Below are positions 8,528-18,092 of a DNA stretch of 64,000 nucleotides, one piece after another. The translations under genes and the position numbers were made by a program. Every line of letters starts with the position of its first letter. Position 1 is the stretch's first letter. The stretch spans positions 1 through 64,000 of the forward strand of contig JAABTL010000009.1 in the NCBI GenBank assembly GCA_011389865.1, read 5' to 3'. The notes beneath the pieces are model-generated. The model saw nothing but the letters and a program-made list of their open reading frames with translations, was not told the DNA's origin and did not search any database. The stretch is from Trueperaceae bacterium. GTDB taxonomy: Bacteria > Deinococcota > Deinococci > Deinococcales > Trueperaceae.

Positions 8528-9784
8528 ATGAAGCACCCCCGCAACCTGTTCTATGCCCAGTCCGGCGGCGTGACGGCCGTCATCAACGCGAGCGCGTGCG
8601 GCGTCATCGAGGCCGCCCGCGCGCGTCCCGACCTCGTCGGCACGGTGTACGCCGGCCGGAACGGCATCGTCGGGGCCCTGCGCGAGGACCTGATCGACAC
8701 CTCACACGAGTCGGACGCGACCATCGCCGCCCTGCGCCACACGCCGGGCGGGGCGTTCGGCTCGGTGCGCTACAAGCTCAAGAGCGTCGCGGAGAACGCG
8801 GCCGAGTACCGGCGCCTCATCGAGGTCTTCCGCGCCCACGACATCGGCTACTTCGTCTACAACGGCGGCGGCGACTCGATGGACACGGCCAACAAGCTGG
8901 CCCAGGTGGCGGCCTCGATGGACTACGACATCGCCTGCGTGGGCGTGCCCAAGACGGTGGACAACGACCTGCCGATCACCGACGTCTGCCCGGGCTTCGG
9001 TTCGGTCGCCAAGTACGTCTCGATCTCGACCCTCGAGGCCGCGTTCGACGTCGAGTCCATGCCCCAGACCAAGGTCTTCATCGTCGAGGTCATGGGCCGC
9101 CACGCGGGCTGGATCGCGGCCGCTGGCGGCCTTGCCGGCAACGACCCGGGCGAGCCACCGCACCTCATCCTCTTCCCCGAGGTCGCGTACGACGAGGACC
9201 GCTTCGTCGAGGCGGTCCGCGACCGCGTCGAGCGTTTCGGCAACTGCGTGGTCGTCGCCAGCGAGGGCATCCGCCGGGCGGACGGCACGTTCGTCGCCGA
9301 ATCCGGCCAGAAGGACGACTTCGGGCACGCCCAACTCGGCGGCGTCGCGCCGCACCTCGCGGAGGTCGTTCGTGGCCGCCTCGGGTACAAGTTCCACTAC
9401 GCGGTCGCGGACTACCTGCAGCGGGCCGCCCGCCACATCGCATCGGCCGTCGACGTCGAGCAGGCCTACGCCCTCGGTCGCGCCGCCGCCGAGATGGCGA
9501 TGGCGGGCGTCCATGGCAAGCTGCCGGTGATCGTGCGCACGTCCGACGAGCCCTACCGCTGGGAGGTCGGCCAGGCGGACCTGTCGGCGGTGGCCAACGT
9601 CGAGCGGCACCTGCCGCCGGAGTTCATCACCGAGGATGGCTTCCACATCACCGAGGCCTGCCGCCGCTACCTGACCCCGCTGATCCAGGGCGAGGACTAC
9701 CCGCCGTACGCGGGGGGCCTGCCGATGTACGTGCGCCTGCAGCGGAACGTGGTGCCGCGCAAGTTGCCGGCCTGGGCGGGCTGA
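8528..9784 (+). CDS. Phosphofructokinase, probably PPi-dependent
   Basis: This 418-residue protein phosphorylates fructose 6-phosphate. PKTVDNDLPITD (about 141-152) has the catalytic Asp pair, MGRHAGW (about 188) contacts the sugar phosphate, and YNGGGDSMDT (about 110-119) is the phosphoryl-donor loop. In ATP enzymes the loop reads GGDGS. Here an Asp takes the position of the donor-selecting Gly, as in pyrophosphate-dependent enzymes, which makes the reaction reversible. Length fits that clade better than the roughly 320-residue bacterial ATP-PFK. GGAGG at 8518-8522 gives a normal ribosome site. TATCGT at 8400-8405 is a possible -10 box, implying a leader of over 100 bases with no recognisable structure. 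Donor use is inferred from the motif only. Confidence 0.88.
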   Translation: MKHPRNLFYAQSGGVTAVINASACGVIEAARARPDLVGTVYAGRNGIVGALREDLIDTSHESDATIAALRHTPGGAFGSVRYKLKSVAENAAEYRRLIEVFRAHDIGYFVYNGGGDSMDTANKLAQVAASMDYDIACVGVPKTVDNDLPITDVCPGFGSVAKYVSISTLEAAFDVESMPQTKVFIVEVMGRHAGWIAAAGGLAGNDPGEPPHLILFPEVAYDEDRFVEAVRDRVERFGNCVVVASEGIRRADGTFVAESGQKDDFGHAQLGGVAPHLAEVVRGRLGYKFHYAVADYLQRAARHIASAVDVEQAYALGRAAAEMAMAGVHGKLPVIVRTSDEPYRWEVGQADLSAVANVERHLPPEFITEDGFHITEACRRYLTPLIQGEDYPPYAGGLPMYVRLQRNVVPRKLPAWAG

Positions 9785-9862
9785 CGCCAGCGGACGACGG
9801 CGGAGCCGTGGCGTCGGGCCGCGGCCACCCGCCGCCGCCTCGCCCGCTCGGCCCACGGCTGC

Positions 9863-11257
<1,395 letters not shown>

Positions 11258-11258
11258 C

Positions 11259-11273
11259 TAGCGTCAGGGCGTG
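11259..11273 (+). promoter_or_regulatory. Leaderless-type promoter of zwf
   Basis: TAGCGT at 11259-11264, preceded by TGC, is followed by six bases and the GTG start of zwf. The tyrS promoter on the other strand is less than 50 bases away, so both may share upstream contacts. Confidence 0.6.
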
Positions 11274-12719
11274 AGCGACCCCATCGAACCCCATCCCAGC
11301 AGCTTCGTGATCTTCGGCGTGACGGGCGATCTGGCCGCCCGCAAGCTCGTCCCCGCGCTGCACGCGCTGCAGCGCAGCGGCTCGCTGCACCCGGAGACGG
11401 TGGTGCTCGGCTTCGGGCGCAGCGAGCTGAGCGACGACGCCCTGCGGCAGCGCCTCGGCGAGGCCCTCGCCGAGCAGCTGGACGGGCCGCTCGACGACGC
11501 CTGGCACCACCTCTCCGAGCGGATTCACTACCTCCGCGGCGGGTACGACGAGCCGGACGCCTACGCCCGCCTCGCCGAACGCCTGCATGACGTGGGTCAC
11601 GGCGACCACATCTACTACACGGCCACGCCACCGCAGACCTACGGCGACATCGTGTCGGGCCTCGCCGACGCCGGGCTGGCCGAGGAGGCCGAGGGCTACC
11701 GCCGGCTGGTGATCGAGAAGCCCTTCGGCGAGGACCTCGACAGCGCCCGCAGCCTGAACGCCCTGGTGCTGGAACGCTTCAAGGAGACGCAGGTCTACCG
11801 CATCGACCACTACCTCGCGAAGGAGACCGCCCAGAACCTCGCGGTCCTGCGCTTCGCGAACACGCTGTTCGAGCCGATCTGGTCGAACCGCGCGATCGAC
11901 CACGTGCAGATCACGATGGCCGAGCCGATGGGCATGGAGGGGAGGGGCTCGTTCTACGACGAGGCCGGCGTGGTGCGCGACGTCTTCCAGAACCACATGC
12001 TGCAGCTGCTAGCGCTGGTCACCATGGAGCCGCCCGCCCGCTACGACGCCGACGCCGTCCGCGACGAGAAGGTCAAGGTGCTGCGCGCGCTCTCGTGTGC
12101 CGACCCGGAGACCGCCGTGCTCGGCCAGTACACGGCCGGACGAAGCGCGCCCGCCTACGTCGACGAGCCCGGCGTCGCCCCCGAATCCCGCACCCCGACC
12201 TACGCGGCCGCGCGCTTCGAACTGCACAACTGGCGCTGGGCGGGCGTGCCGTTCTACCTGCGGGCCGGCAAGCGCCTGGAGGCCAAGGCCTCCGAGATCG
12301 TCCTGACGTTCCGGCGCCCGCCACACGTGCCCTTCGACCTGCCGGCGCCGCCCAGGGCGGACCGCCTGATCCTGCGGCTGGTCCCGGACGAGGGCATCTC
12401 CCTGCGCTTCAACGCCAAGCACCCCGGCCAGGGCATCGAGCTCGACCGCGTCGGCCTCGACTTCGCGTACCAGGGCAAGTACCAGCGCCCGAACCCGGAC
12501 GCCTACGAGACGCTGATCCAGGACGTCATCGAGGGTGACGCGACGCTGTTCATGCGCGCCGACGAGGTCGAGGTGCAGTGGAAGGTGATCGCGCCGCTGC
12601 TCGCGGCCACCGATGCCAAGCGCCCGCTGCCGTACGCCGCGGGCTCGATGGGACCGGTCGAGGCCGCCGAGCTGCTCGAGCGCGACGGGCGGCACTGGTA
12701 CCGCCCGAGGAGGGCGTGA
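11271..12719 (+). CDS. zwf: Glucose-6-phosphate 1-dehydrogenase
   Basis: This 482-residue enzyme oxidises glucose 6-phosphate to 6-phosphogluconolactone with NADP+, the entry to the pentose phosphate pathway. The nucleotide-binding fingerprint GVTGDLAARKL lies at 16-26, the active-site signature RIDHYLAKE at 177-185, and length matches the family. The GTG start is at the predicted transcript 5' end. The arginase gene begins two bases after the stop, which suggests one transcript. With the nearby transhydrogenase, this segment contributes two NADPH sources. Confidence 0.97.
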   Translation: MSDPIEPHPSSFVIFGVTGDLAARKLVPALHALQRSGSLHPETVVLGFGRSELSDDALRQRLGEALAEQLDGPLDDAWHHLSERIHYLRGGYDEPDAYARLAERLHDVGHGDHIYYTATPPQTYGDIVSGLADAGLAEEAEGYRRLVIEKPFGEDLDSARSLNALVLERFKETQVYRIDHYLAKETAQNLAVLRFANTLFEPIWSNRAIDHVQITMAEPMGMEGRGSFYDEAGVVRDVFQNHMLQLLALVTMEPPARYDADAVRDEKVKVLRALSCADPETAVLGQYTAGRSAPAYVDEPGVAPESRTPTYAAARFELHNWRWAGVPFYLRAGKRLEAKASEIVLTFRRPPHVPFDLPAPPRADRLILRLVPDEGISLRFNAKHPGQGIELDRVGLDFAYQGKYQRPNPDAYETLIQDVIEGDATLFMRADEVEVQWKVIAPLLAATDAKRPLPYAAGSMGPVEAAELLERDGRHWYRPRRA

Positions 12720-12721
12720 GC

Positions 12722-13615
12722 ATGCGGGACATCCAGCTGCTCGGCGTGCCGATGGACCTCGGCGCCGGCCGCCGCGGCGTCGACATGGGCGCCTCGGCGC
12801 TGCGCCTGGCGCGCCTCGGCGACACCCTCGCCCAGCTCGGCCACCGCGTGCGCGACCTCGGCAACGTCGAGGTCCCGGTCGCCGAGAGCGTGCCGCACGG
12901 CGCCGGCAGCACGCGCTACGGCGACGCGATCGCCCACGTGTGCGCCACGGTCGCCGCCACGGTCGCGGGACTGCCGGCGGCCGCCGTCCCGGTGGTCCTC
13001 GGCGGCGACCACGCGGTCGCCCTCGGCTCGGTGGCCGGCGCCGTGCGTCACGCGCCGGAGCGCCGCACCGGCGTCCTGTGGATCGACGCCCACGCCGACC
13101 TCAACACCCCCGAGACCAGCCCGTCGGGCAACGTGCACGGCATGCCGCTCGCCCTGCTCCTGGGCCACGGCGACGAGCGCCTGCGGGTGGCGACCGGCAT
13201 CCGCCCGCTGCGCACCGAGGACGTCGTCCTGCTGGGCCTGCGGTCGGTGGACCCCGAGGAGCGCCGCTTCATCCGGGAGCACGGCGTCACCGCCCTCACG
13301 ATGAGCGACGTCGACCGCAACGGCATCGCGGAGGTCACCCGGACCGCGCTCGCCGCCCTCGCGCACGTCGACACGCTCCACGTGTCGTTCGACGCCGACG
13401 TCCTCGACCCAGCGGTCGCACCGGGCGTCGGCACGCCGGTGCCCGGCGGGCTGGGCTACCGCGAGGCCCACCTGCTGATGGAGTCGCTGCACGAGAGCGG
13501 TCGCGTGTCCTCGGTCGACCTCGTCGAGGTCAACCCGATCCTGGACCACGGCAACCGCACCGCCGGCGTCGTGGTGGAACTGGCCGCCAGCCTGTTCGGG
13601 CGGACGATTCTCTAG
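12722..13615 (+). CDS. rocF: Arginase
   Basis: This 297-residue ureohydrolase converts arginine to ornithine and urea using a binuclear manganese site. The metal ligands are seen in GGDHAVALGS (His 97), DAHADLN (about 121-127) and SFDADVLDPAVAPG. The SGNVHGMPLA loop is typical of arginases rather than agmatinases. The ATG at 12722 has GAGGAGGG upstream inside the zwf end. Its stop shares a CTAG tetramer with the stop of the convergent patatin gene. Formiminoglutamase or agmatinase activity is a less likely alternative. Confidence 0.93.
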   Translation: MRDIQLLGVPMDLGAGRRGVDMGASALRLARLGDTLAQLGHRVRDLGNVEVPVAESVPHGAGSTRYGDAIAHVCATVAATVAGLPAAAVPVVLGGDHAVALGSVAGAVRHAPERRTGVLWIDAHADLNTPETSPSGNVHGMPLALLLGHGDERLRVATGIRPLRTEDVVLLGLRSVDPEERRFIREHGVTALTMSDVDRNGIAEVTRTALAALAHVDTLHVSFDADVLDPAVAPGVGTPVPGGLGYREAHLLMESLHESGRVSSVDLVEVNPILDHGNRTAGVVVELAASLFGRTIL

Positions 13616-14532
13616 ACGCCGAGCGCCGCCAGGCGCCGGCCGAGGCCCGGCCAAGCGGCGTCCATGGCCGCGTCGCCGGCCGCGATCGCGGCCGCGGCGA
13701 GATCGAAGCGGAGCCAGTGGATCGGCGGCCTGGTCTGCACGTGGACCGAACCACCCTCGCCGGCCGGCAGGGCATCGCCCGCCTGACCCCAGGCGTCCAT
13801 CGTCAGCGCCAGCGCGCGACCGAGCGTGCCGAACGCCCCCGCCCGACGGCGCTCCGGAGCACCTGCGAACGCCCGACGCACCCCGCGGCCCACGCGACTG
13901 CGAACGGCGTTCCGCGCCAGGCGCAGCCCGCGCGAGTCCCGCGCCTCGACCCCGGCGCCCACGCCGAGGGCGACGTCGACGCCGAAGCCCTCCAGCGTGC
14001 TGAGCGGCACCGGTGCGCCGATGCCACCGTCGATGAGCCGACGGCCCTCCCACGCCACCGGCGCGAAGAGGCCGGGCAGCGACGCCGACGCCCGCAGCGC
14101 CTTCGCCAGGGGACCCGAGCGCAAGACCACGCGCTCGCCGGTGTCGACGTCGGTCGCGACGATGGCGAGCGTACGAGGCAGGTCCTCGATGCGGGCGTCC
14201 CCCACCAGGCCATGGAAGTAGGCCTCGAGCCGGCCACCGGCGAACAGCGCGCCACGGCCGAGGCCGACGTCGACGATGCGCGGCAACACGTCGCGCCGGC
14301 GCATGCGTTCGGCGTCTTCGCGCAGCTGCGCGGGGCTGTGGCCGAGCGCGTAGAGCGCGGCGATCACGGCGCCGAACGACGTACCGACCAGCACGTCGGG
14401 TCGTAGGCCCCGTCGCTCGAGGGCGGCGAGCACGCCGATGTGGGCATAACCGCGGGCGCTGCCGCCACCGAGGGCGACCCCGATCCGCGGCGCGACGGGT
14501 GGGTTGGAGCCATGCAGGAGTTCGAGGGGCAC
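13612..14532 (-). CDS. Patatin-like phospholipase
   Basis: This 306-residue RssA/NTE-type lipid hydrolase has the oxyanion loop GGGSARGYAHIGVL (about residues 23-36), the nucleophile elbow GTSFG and the C-terminal DGG-type motif (IDGGIGAPVP) that supplies the catalytic Asp. No signal peptide is seen, so it should act on inner-membrane lipids from the cytoplasm. The GTG at 14532 (VPLELLHGSNPP) was chosen over longer in-frame starts because TAGGGT at 14538-14543 ends five bases before it. Substrate is unknown. Confidence 0.88.
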   Translation of the reverse strand: MPLELLHGSNPPVAPRIGVALGGGSARGYAHIGVLAALERRGLRPDVLVGTSFGAVIAALYALGHSPAQLREDAERMRRRDVLPRIVDVGLGRGALFAGGRLEAYFHGLVGDARIEDLPRTLAIVATDVDTGERVVLRSGPLAKALRASASLPGLFAPVAWEGRRLIDGGIGAPVPLSTLEGFGVDVALGVGAGVEARDSRGLRLARNAVRSRVGRGVRRAFAGAPERRRAGAFGTLGRALALTMDAWGQAGDALPAGEGGSVHVQTRPPIHWLRFDLAAAAIAAGDAAMDAAWPGLGRRLAALGV

Positions 14533-14543
14533 GGCGGACCCTA
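14530..14543 (-). promoter_or_regulatory. Leaderless-type promoter of the patatin gene
   Basis: On the minus strand TAGGGT (14538-14543) is followed by five bases and the GTG. It is divergent from the glycosyltransferase promoter 60 bases away. Confidence 0.5.
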
Positions 14544-14602
14544 CGCCGAGAACGTGCGAGGCGGATAGGCGCGCGATGAGAACCCCACGACGCCCGTCGT
14601 GC

Positions 14603-14617
14603 GATGCTCGCTGCGTG
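14603..14617 (+). promoter_or_regulatory. Possible leaderless promoter of the glycosyltransferase gene
   Basis: GATGCT (14603-14608), an imperfect -10 box, is followed by six bases and the GTG at 14615. Confidence 0.4.
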
Positions 14618-15526
14618 GACACCGGCGTCGAGGTCGTCATCGTGCACCACCGGACGCCCGGACCGCTGCGCGCCACGCTAGAGCGTCTGGCGGCGCACGC
14701 ACCCGCGGTTCCCGTCACGGTGATCGACACGGCCTTGGACGAGGGCGTCGTTGCGGACCTGGCGTCCGCCCACCCGCGCCTCGCGTGGCGCGGCGCGCCG
14801 AACCACAGCTACGCCCACGCGGTCAACACGGGCCTGAAGTCGACGACCGCGCCGCTGGTCGTGGTCATGAACGCCGACGTCCTGATCGGACCGCAGACGA
14901 TCGCCGACCTGCGCGCCGCCTTCGACGACCCGCGCGCCGCGCTCGCGGGCCCCGTCGCCCGGACGCCAGCGGGGCGCGTCCAGGACCAGGGCCTTCCCTA
15001 CCGCCTGCACCACGCGCGGCTGCGTTGGCGGTCGCGCGGCGCGCCAGGCGGCCGGGCGCCCGCCAGCGTCCCCGTGCCGTGGCTGTCAGGCTGCCTGCTG
15101 ATGGCGCGGCGCGCGGCCGTGGACCGGATCGGCGGCATGGACGGCCGACTGCGCTTCTACAACGAGGACCTCGAATGGGCCGCGCGGGCGCGGGCGGCGG
15201 GGTGGCGCTGCGCGCTGGTGGCGACCGAGGTGGTGCACCTCGGCGGCGCGGCCACGCCCGCAGACGGGCGCTTCCTGGTCGAGGGGCTGCGGGGGGGCTA
15301 CGCGTTGACCCGGCGGACGGCCGGCCCCGTCGTCCGCTGGGCCCACCGCTGGCTGGTGGCTGCCGCCGCGTGGGTCGCGGCCTGGCGCGCCCGCGACCCA
15401 CGGCGCCGCGCAACGTGGGGCGAGGTCGCTCGCCGCTTCGCCCAGGACGACCTCGACGACGGGCCCTTCGGCGACACGCTGGCGGACGAACTCAGGCCGC
15501 CGAGCCGCGGTCCCGCGGGACGCTGA
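14615..15526 (+). CDS. Family 2 glycosyltransferase
   Basis: This 303-residue GT-A transferase begins with VEVVIVHHRTPGPLRATLERL and has the donor-metal motif MNADVLIG (Asp about 87), followed by the acceptor-side block WLSGCLLMARRAAVDRIGGMDGRLRFYNEDLEWAARARAAGW. That block (GGMD...EDLEW) is typical of rhamnosyl- and related transferases of surface polysaccharide. It has no membrane segment. The donor sugar is not predictable. No other glycan genes are adjacent, and its 3' end overlaps the convergent histidine-kinase gene by 35 bases. Confidence 0.88.
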   Translation: MDTGVEVVIVHHRTPGPLRATLERLAAHAPAVPVTVIDTALDEGVVADLASAHPRLAWRGAPNHSYAHAVNTGLKSTTAPLVVVMNADVLIGPQTIADLRAAFDDPRAALAGPVARTPAGRVQDQGLPYRLHHARLRWRSRGAPGGRAPASVPVPWLSGCLLMARRAAVDRIGGMDGRLRFYNEDLEWAARARAAGWRCALVATEVVHLGGAATPADGRFLVEGLRGGYALTRRTAGPVVRWAHRWLVAAAAWVAAWRARDPRRRATWGEVARRFAQDDLDDGPFGDTLADELRPPSRGPAGR

Positions 15527-16397
15527 ACCCGAACGCGTTGCCCTGCTCCCACCGCCGTCCCCACGCCTCGCCGCCCCAGCGGGTGGCGATCGAACGGACG
15601 ATGTAGAGCCCCAGCCCCGTGCCGCGCGAGGTGGCCGACGCGCCGCGCGCGTGAGGAGCGAACCAGCTCTCCATCAGCTCGGGCGCGACCTCGGTGCCGC
15701 GGTCGAGCACCTCGACGCGGCACCATCCCTCCCTGTCCGCGTCGGCCCGCACGAGCAGCCGCACCTCGGCGTCCCCCGGACCGTGGATGACGGCGTTCTC
15801 CACGAGGTTGAGCAGGGCCTGGAGGAACTTGTCGGGGTCCGCCCACACCGTGCTCACCGGCAGCTCGGTGCTCAGGCCCACGCCCCGCTGCGCGAGGCGC
15901 GGCGCGAGCAACGCCTCGACGCGCGCGGCCAACTCGCGCACGTCGAGGCTGCGCGACTTGGGCGGCGCCACGTCGACCGTGAGGTCCTCCAGCAGCCGCG
16001 TGAGGCGACCCGCCTCGTCCTCCGCGCGCGCGAGCAGCCGCGTGCGCTGCGATTCGGGCAGGTCGAAGCGCAGCGCCTCCAGCGAGGCCCGGATGGTCGT
16101 CACCGGGGTGCGCAACTCGTGGGACAGCACCGCGAGGAGCTCGCGGGCGTCCTCCGTCGCCCGGCGCGCCTCGGTGACGTCGCGCAGCAGCAGGCCCCCG
16201 GGGAACGCCGCCACCACGAGGCGGCGCCCACGCGTCGCGGTCTCGACCGGCGCGCCGCCGTGCGCGACCGCCTCGATCCGGTGGTCGCGCACGACGGCGA
16301 TGAGCGGCGCACCGATGACGCGCCGGCGATCGACCTGCAGCAGCTCCGCCGCCGCACGGTTGAGCCACGACACGCGGCCCGCGTCGACCCAGACCAC
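15492..16397 (-). CDS. Histidine kinase (PhoR-like)
   Basis: A PAS-like region (VVWVDAGRVSWLNRAAAELLQVDRRRVIGAPL) is followed by the phosphoacceptor box SHELRTPVTTIRASLEAL (His about residue 90), the N-box NLVENAVIHG and the G-box GTGLGLYIVRSIATRWGG. No membrane helix is present, so it is either soluble or recruited by a partner. Start choice is unsettled. No ATG, GTG or TTG lies in frame between the response-regulator stop and the GTG at 16397, yet PAS-like sequence (DIERDDWTDALAEG) extends upstream. A non-standard ATC at 16436, overlapping the upstream stop region and preceded by GAGG, would restore it. It probably phosphorylates the regulator upstream; phosphate sensing is inferred from the nearby phoU. 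Confidence 0.88.
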   Translation of the reverse strand: MVWVDAGRVSWLNRAAAELLQVDRRRVIGAPLIAVVRDHRIEAVAHGGAPVETATRGRRLVVAAFPGGLLLRDVTEARRATEDARELLAVLSHELRTPVTTIRASLEALRFDLPESQRTRLLARAEDEAGRLTRLLEDLTVDVAPPKSRSLDVRELAARVEALLAPRLAQRGVGLSTELPVSTVWADPDKFLQALLNLVENAVIHGPGDAEVRLLVRADADREGWCRVEVLDRGTEVAPELMESWFAPHARGASATSRGTGLGLYIVRSIATRWGGEAWGRRWEQGNAFGFSVPRDRGSAA

Positions 16398-16437
16398 ACC
16401 CTCGGCGAGCGCATCCGTCCAGTCGTCCCGTTCGATG

Positions 16438-17097
16438 TCAGGCCTCGACGAGCCGGTAACCGCGGCCGCGCACGGTCTCGAGCCGACCCTGGCCGATCCT
16501 CGCCCGCAACTGGGCGACGTGCTGGTCGACGGTGCGCTCGGTCCCGATGAAGTCCTCGCCCCAGACGCGGTCGAGCAACTCGCTGCGGGTGAACACGCGC
16601 CCCGGGTGCCCCACCAAGAACGCGAGCAGCTCGAACTCACGCCGCGTCAGTCCGACCGGCTCGCCGGCGACGGTGACCCGCGCGGCGTCGAGGTCGACGA
16701 CCAGCGTGCCCACCGTGAAGCGGCGCTGTGGCCGCACCCGCCGCAGCAGCGCGCGCACCCTGGCGACCAGCTCGGCGGCGCTGAAGGGCTTGACCAGGTA
16801 GTCGTCGGCGCCGGCCTCGAGCCCCTCCACGCGGTCGAACTCCGAGGCGCGGGCCGTGAGCATCAGCACCGGGGTGGCTCCCCGCTCGCCGTTGCGCATC
16901 CGCCGCAGCCACGCGATGCCGGAGGCGTCGGGCAGCATCCAGTCGAGGACCACGGCGTCGACGCGTTCCAGTGCCGCCCACGCGCCCGCGGCGTCGCCAG
17001 CCTCGACGACGTCGAGCCCGGCCCGCGTGAGATGGAACGCGACCAACTCGCGGATCGCGTCGTCGTCCTCCACCACCAGGACGGTCGCCTTAGCCAT
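16438..17097 (-). CDS. OmpR/PhoB-family response regulator
   Basis: This 219-residue protein has a receiver domain with acidic pocket EDDD (10-13), phosphorylated Asp 52 in VVLDWMLPD, Thr near 81 and Lys near 103 (DDYLVKPF). A winged-helix DNA-binding domain follows (RREFELLAFLVGHPGRVFTRSELLDRVWG...RTVDQHVAQLR). LDWMLPDxSGI is characteristic of PhoB-type members. The histidine-kinase gene follows immediately and phoU lies 190 bases away in the opposite direction. The region between contains direct repeats spaced like a Pho box. A weak -10 box (TACCAT, minus strand, 17129-17134) would give a leader of about 30 bases. The likely role is control of phosphate-starvation genes. Confidence 0.92.
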   Translation of the reverse strand: MAKATVLVVEDDDAIRELVAFHLTRAGLDVVEAGDAAGAWAALERVDAVVLDWMLPDASGIAWLRRMRNGERGATPVLMLTARASEFDRVEGLEAGADDYLVKPFSAAELVARVRALLRRVRPQRRFTVGTLVVDLDAARVTVAGEPVGLTRREFELLAFLVGHPGRVFTRSELLDRVWGEDFIGTERTVDQHVAQLRARIGQGRLETVRGRGYRLVEA

Positions 17098-17247
17098 CGC
17101 TGCACGTCCCCACGACGTTCACGACCGCATGGTAGCCGCGCGGATGTCATGGCGGCGTCAGCCGTCCCCCGGCGTCGACCGCCGCACGGCGTCCGCCGCC
17201 CGAGGGCCTCCAGCCCGCGACGACGCCCGCCGGCGGCCCGACGGGGC

Positions 17248-17289
17248 CTGACGTTGCCCTGACGCGGTGACGCCATGCTGCGCACCATG
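17248..17289 (+). promoter_or_regulatory. Probable Pho box and leaderless promoter of phoU
   Basis: Two heptamers, CTGACGT (17248-17254) and CTGACGC (17259-17265), repeat with an 11-base period like PhoB half-sites. CATGCT (17274-17279) lies eight bases downstream as a -10 box, and the ATG at 17287 follows after seven bases. The layout, with the activator site replacing the -35 box, matches known PhoB promoters. The heptamer differs from the E. coli consensus CTGTCAT. Confidence 0.5.
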
Positions 17290-17940
17290 GTACACAGCGG
17301 CATGAACGCGTTGGAGCACGAGCTGCAGGAGGTCAACGCCGCGGTGGTGCGCATGCTCAGCCAGGTGCGCGAGGGCGTCCAGCTGGCGCGGCGGGCGCTC
17401 GTCGACGCCGACGCCGAGGCGGGCGAGCGCTGCGTCGCGGGCGACGCCCAGGTCGATGCCGCGCAGCACGAGCTCGAGAGCCGCTGCCTGACGATCATCG
17501 CGCGTCGACAGCCCGCCGCCGGCGACCTGCGCTTCCTCGGCGCCGTGCTCCAGGCCCTGGCCGACATCGAACGCGCCGGCGACTACGCGGTCCACGTCGC
17601 GCGCGCGGGTGCCGAACTCGCCAAGCAGCCGCGGGTCAAGAAGTACCTCGACATGAACCGCATCATGGGGATCCTCGACGAGATGCTCGAGCTGACCATG
17701 CGGGCGATGGCCGATGGCGACCAGCAGACGGCGCGCGAGGCACGGGCCATGGACGAGGAGATCGACGAACTCTACGACCAGATCCAGCGGGAGCTGCTCA
17801 CCTACATGATGGCGGACCCGCACACGATCGACCGCGCGACGACGCTCCTGGCCACGGCCCGCTACCTCGAGCGCTGCGGTGACCACCTCGAGAACGTCAA
17901 CGAACACATCCTGTTCTGGCTGACCGGCGAGCGCATCTGA
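17287..17940 (+). CDS. phoU: Phosphate-signalling protein PhoU
   Basis: This 217-residue all-helical protein contains two PhoU repeats, each with the metal-binding E-x3-D-type motif (LADIERAGDYAVHVARAG and ARYLERCGDHLENVNEHI). It normally links the Pst transporter to PhoR and restrains the Pho response. No pst genes are in the window. The ATG at 17287 is preferred to that at 17275 because it fits the promoter spacing; the longer form would add only MLRT. The stop codon is immediately followed by an 18-bp tandem repeat array. Confidence 0.93.
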   Translation: MVHSGMNALEHELQEVNAAVVRMLSQVREGVQLARRALVDADAEAGERCVAGDAQVDAAQHELESRCLTIIARRQPAAGDLRFLGAVLQALADIERAGDYAVHVARAGAELAKQPRVKKYLDMNRIMGILDEMLELTMRAMADGDQQTAREARAMDEEIDELYDQIQRELLTYMMADPHTIDRATTLLATARYLERCGDHLENVNEHILFWLTGERI

Positions 17941-18000
17941 CCGCGTCGACTGCCGCTACCGCGTCGAGCGCCGCTACCGCGTCGAGCGCCGCTACCGCGG
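17941..18000. repeat. 18-bp tandem repeat directly after the phoU stop
   Basis: Three units (17941-17958, 17959-17976, 17977-17994) of CCGCGTCGAGCGCCGCTA, the first with two differences, plus six bases of a fourth. The array starts at the base after the TGA. No stable terminator hairpin with a T tract is seen. Confidence 0.9.
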
Positions 18001-18077
18001 CGGCGGTGGGCGCCCGGCGCAGGCCGCGGCGGCGCGCGCCCGACCGGCGCCGGGACGGTCGCCCGCGGCCTCCCTGG

Positions 18078-18092
18078 TAGCATCCGCCGATG
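18078..18092 (+). promoter_or_regulatory. Leaderless-type promoter of the polyferredoxin operon
   Basis: TAGCAT (18078-18083), with TGG before it, is followed by six bases and the ATG at 18090. Confidence 0.6.
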
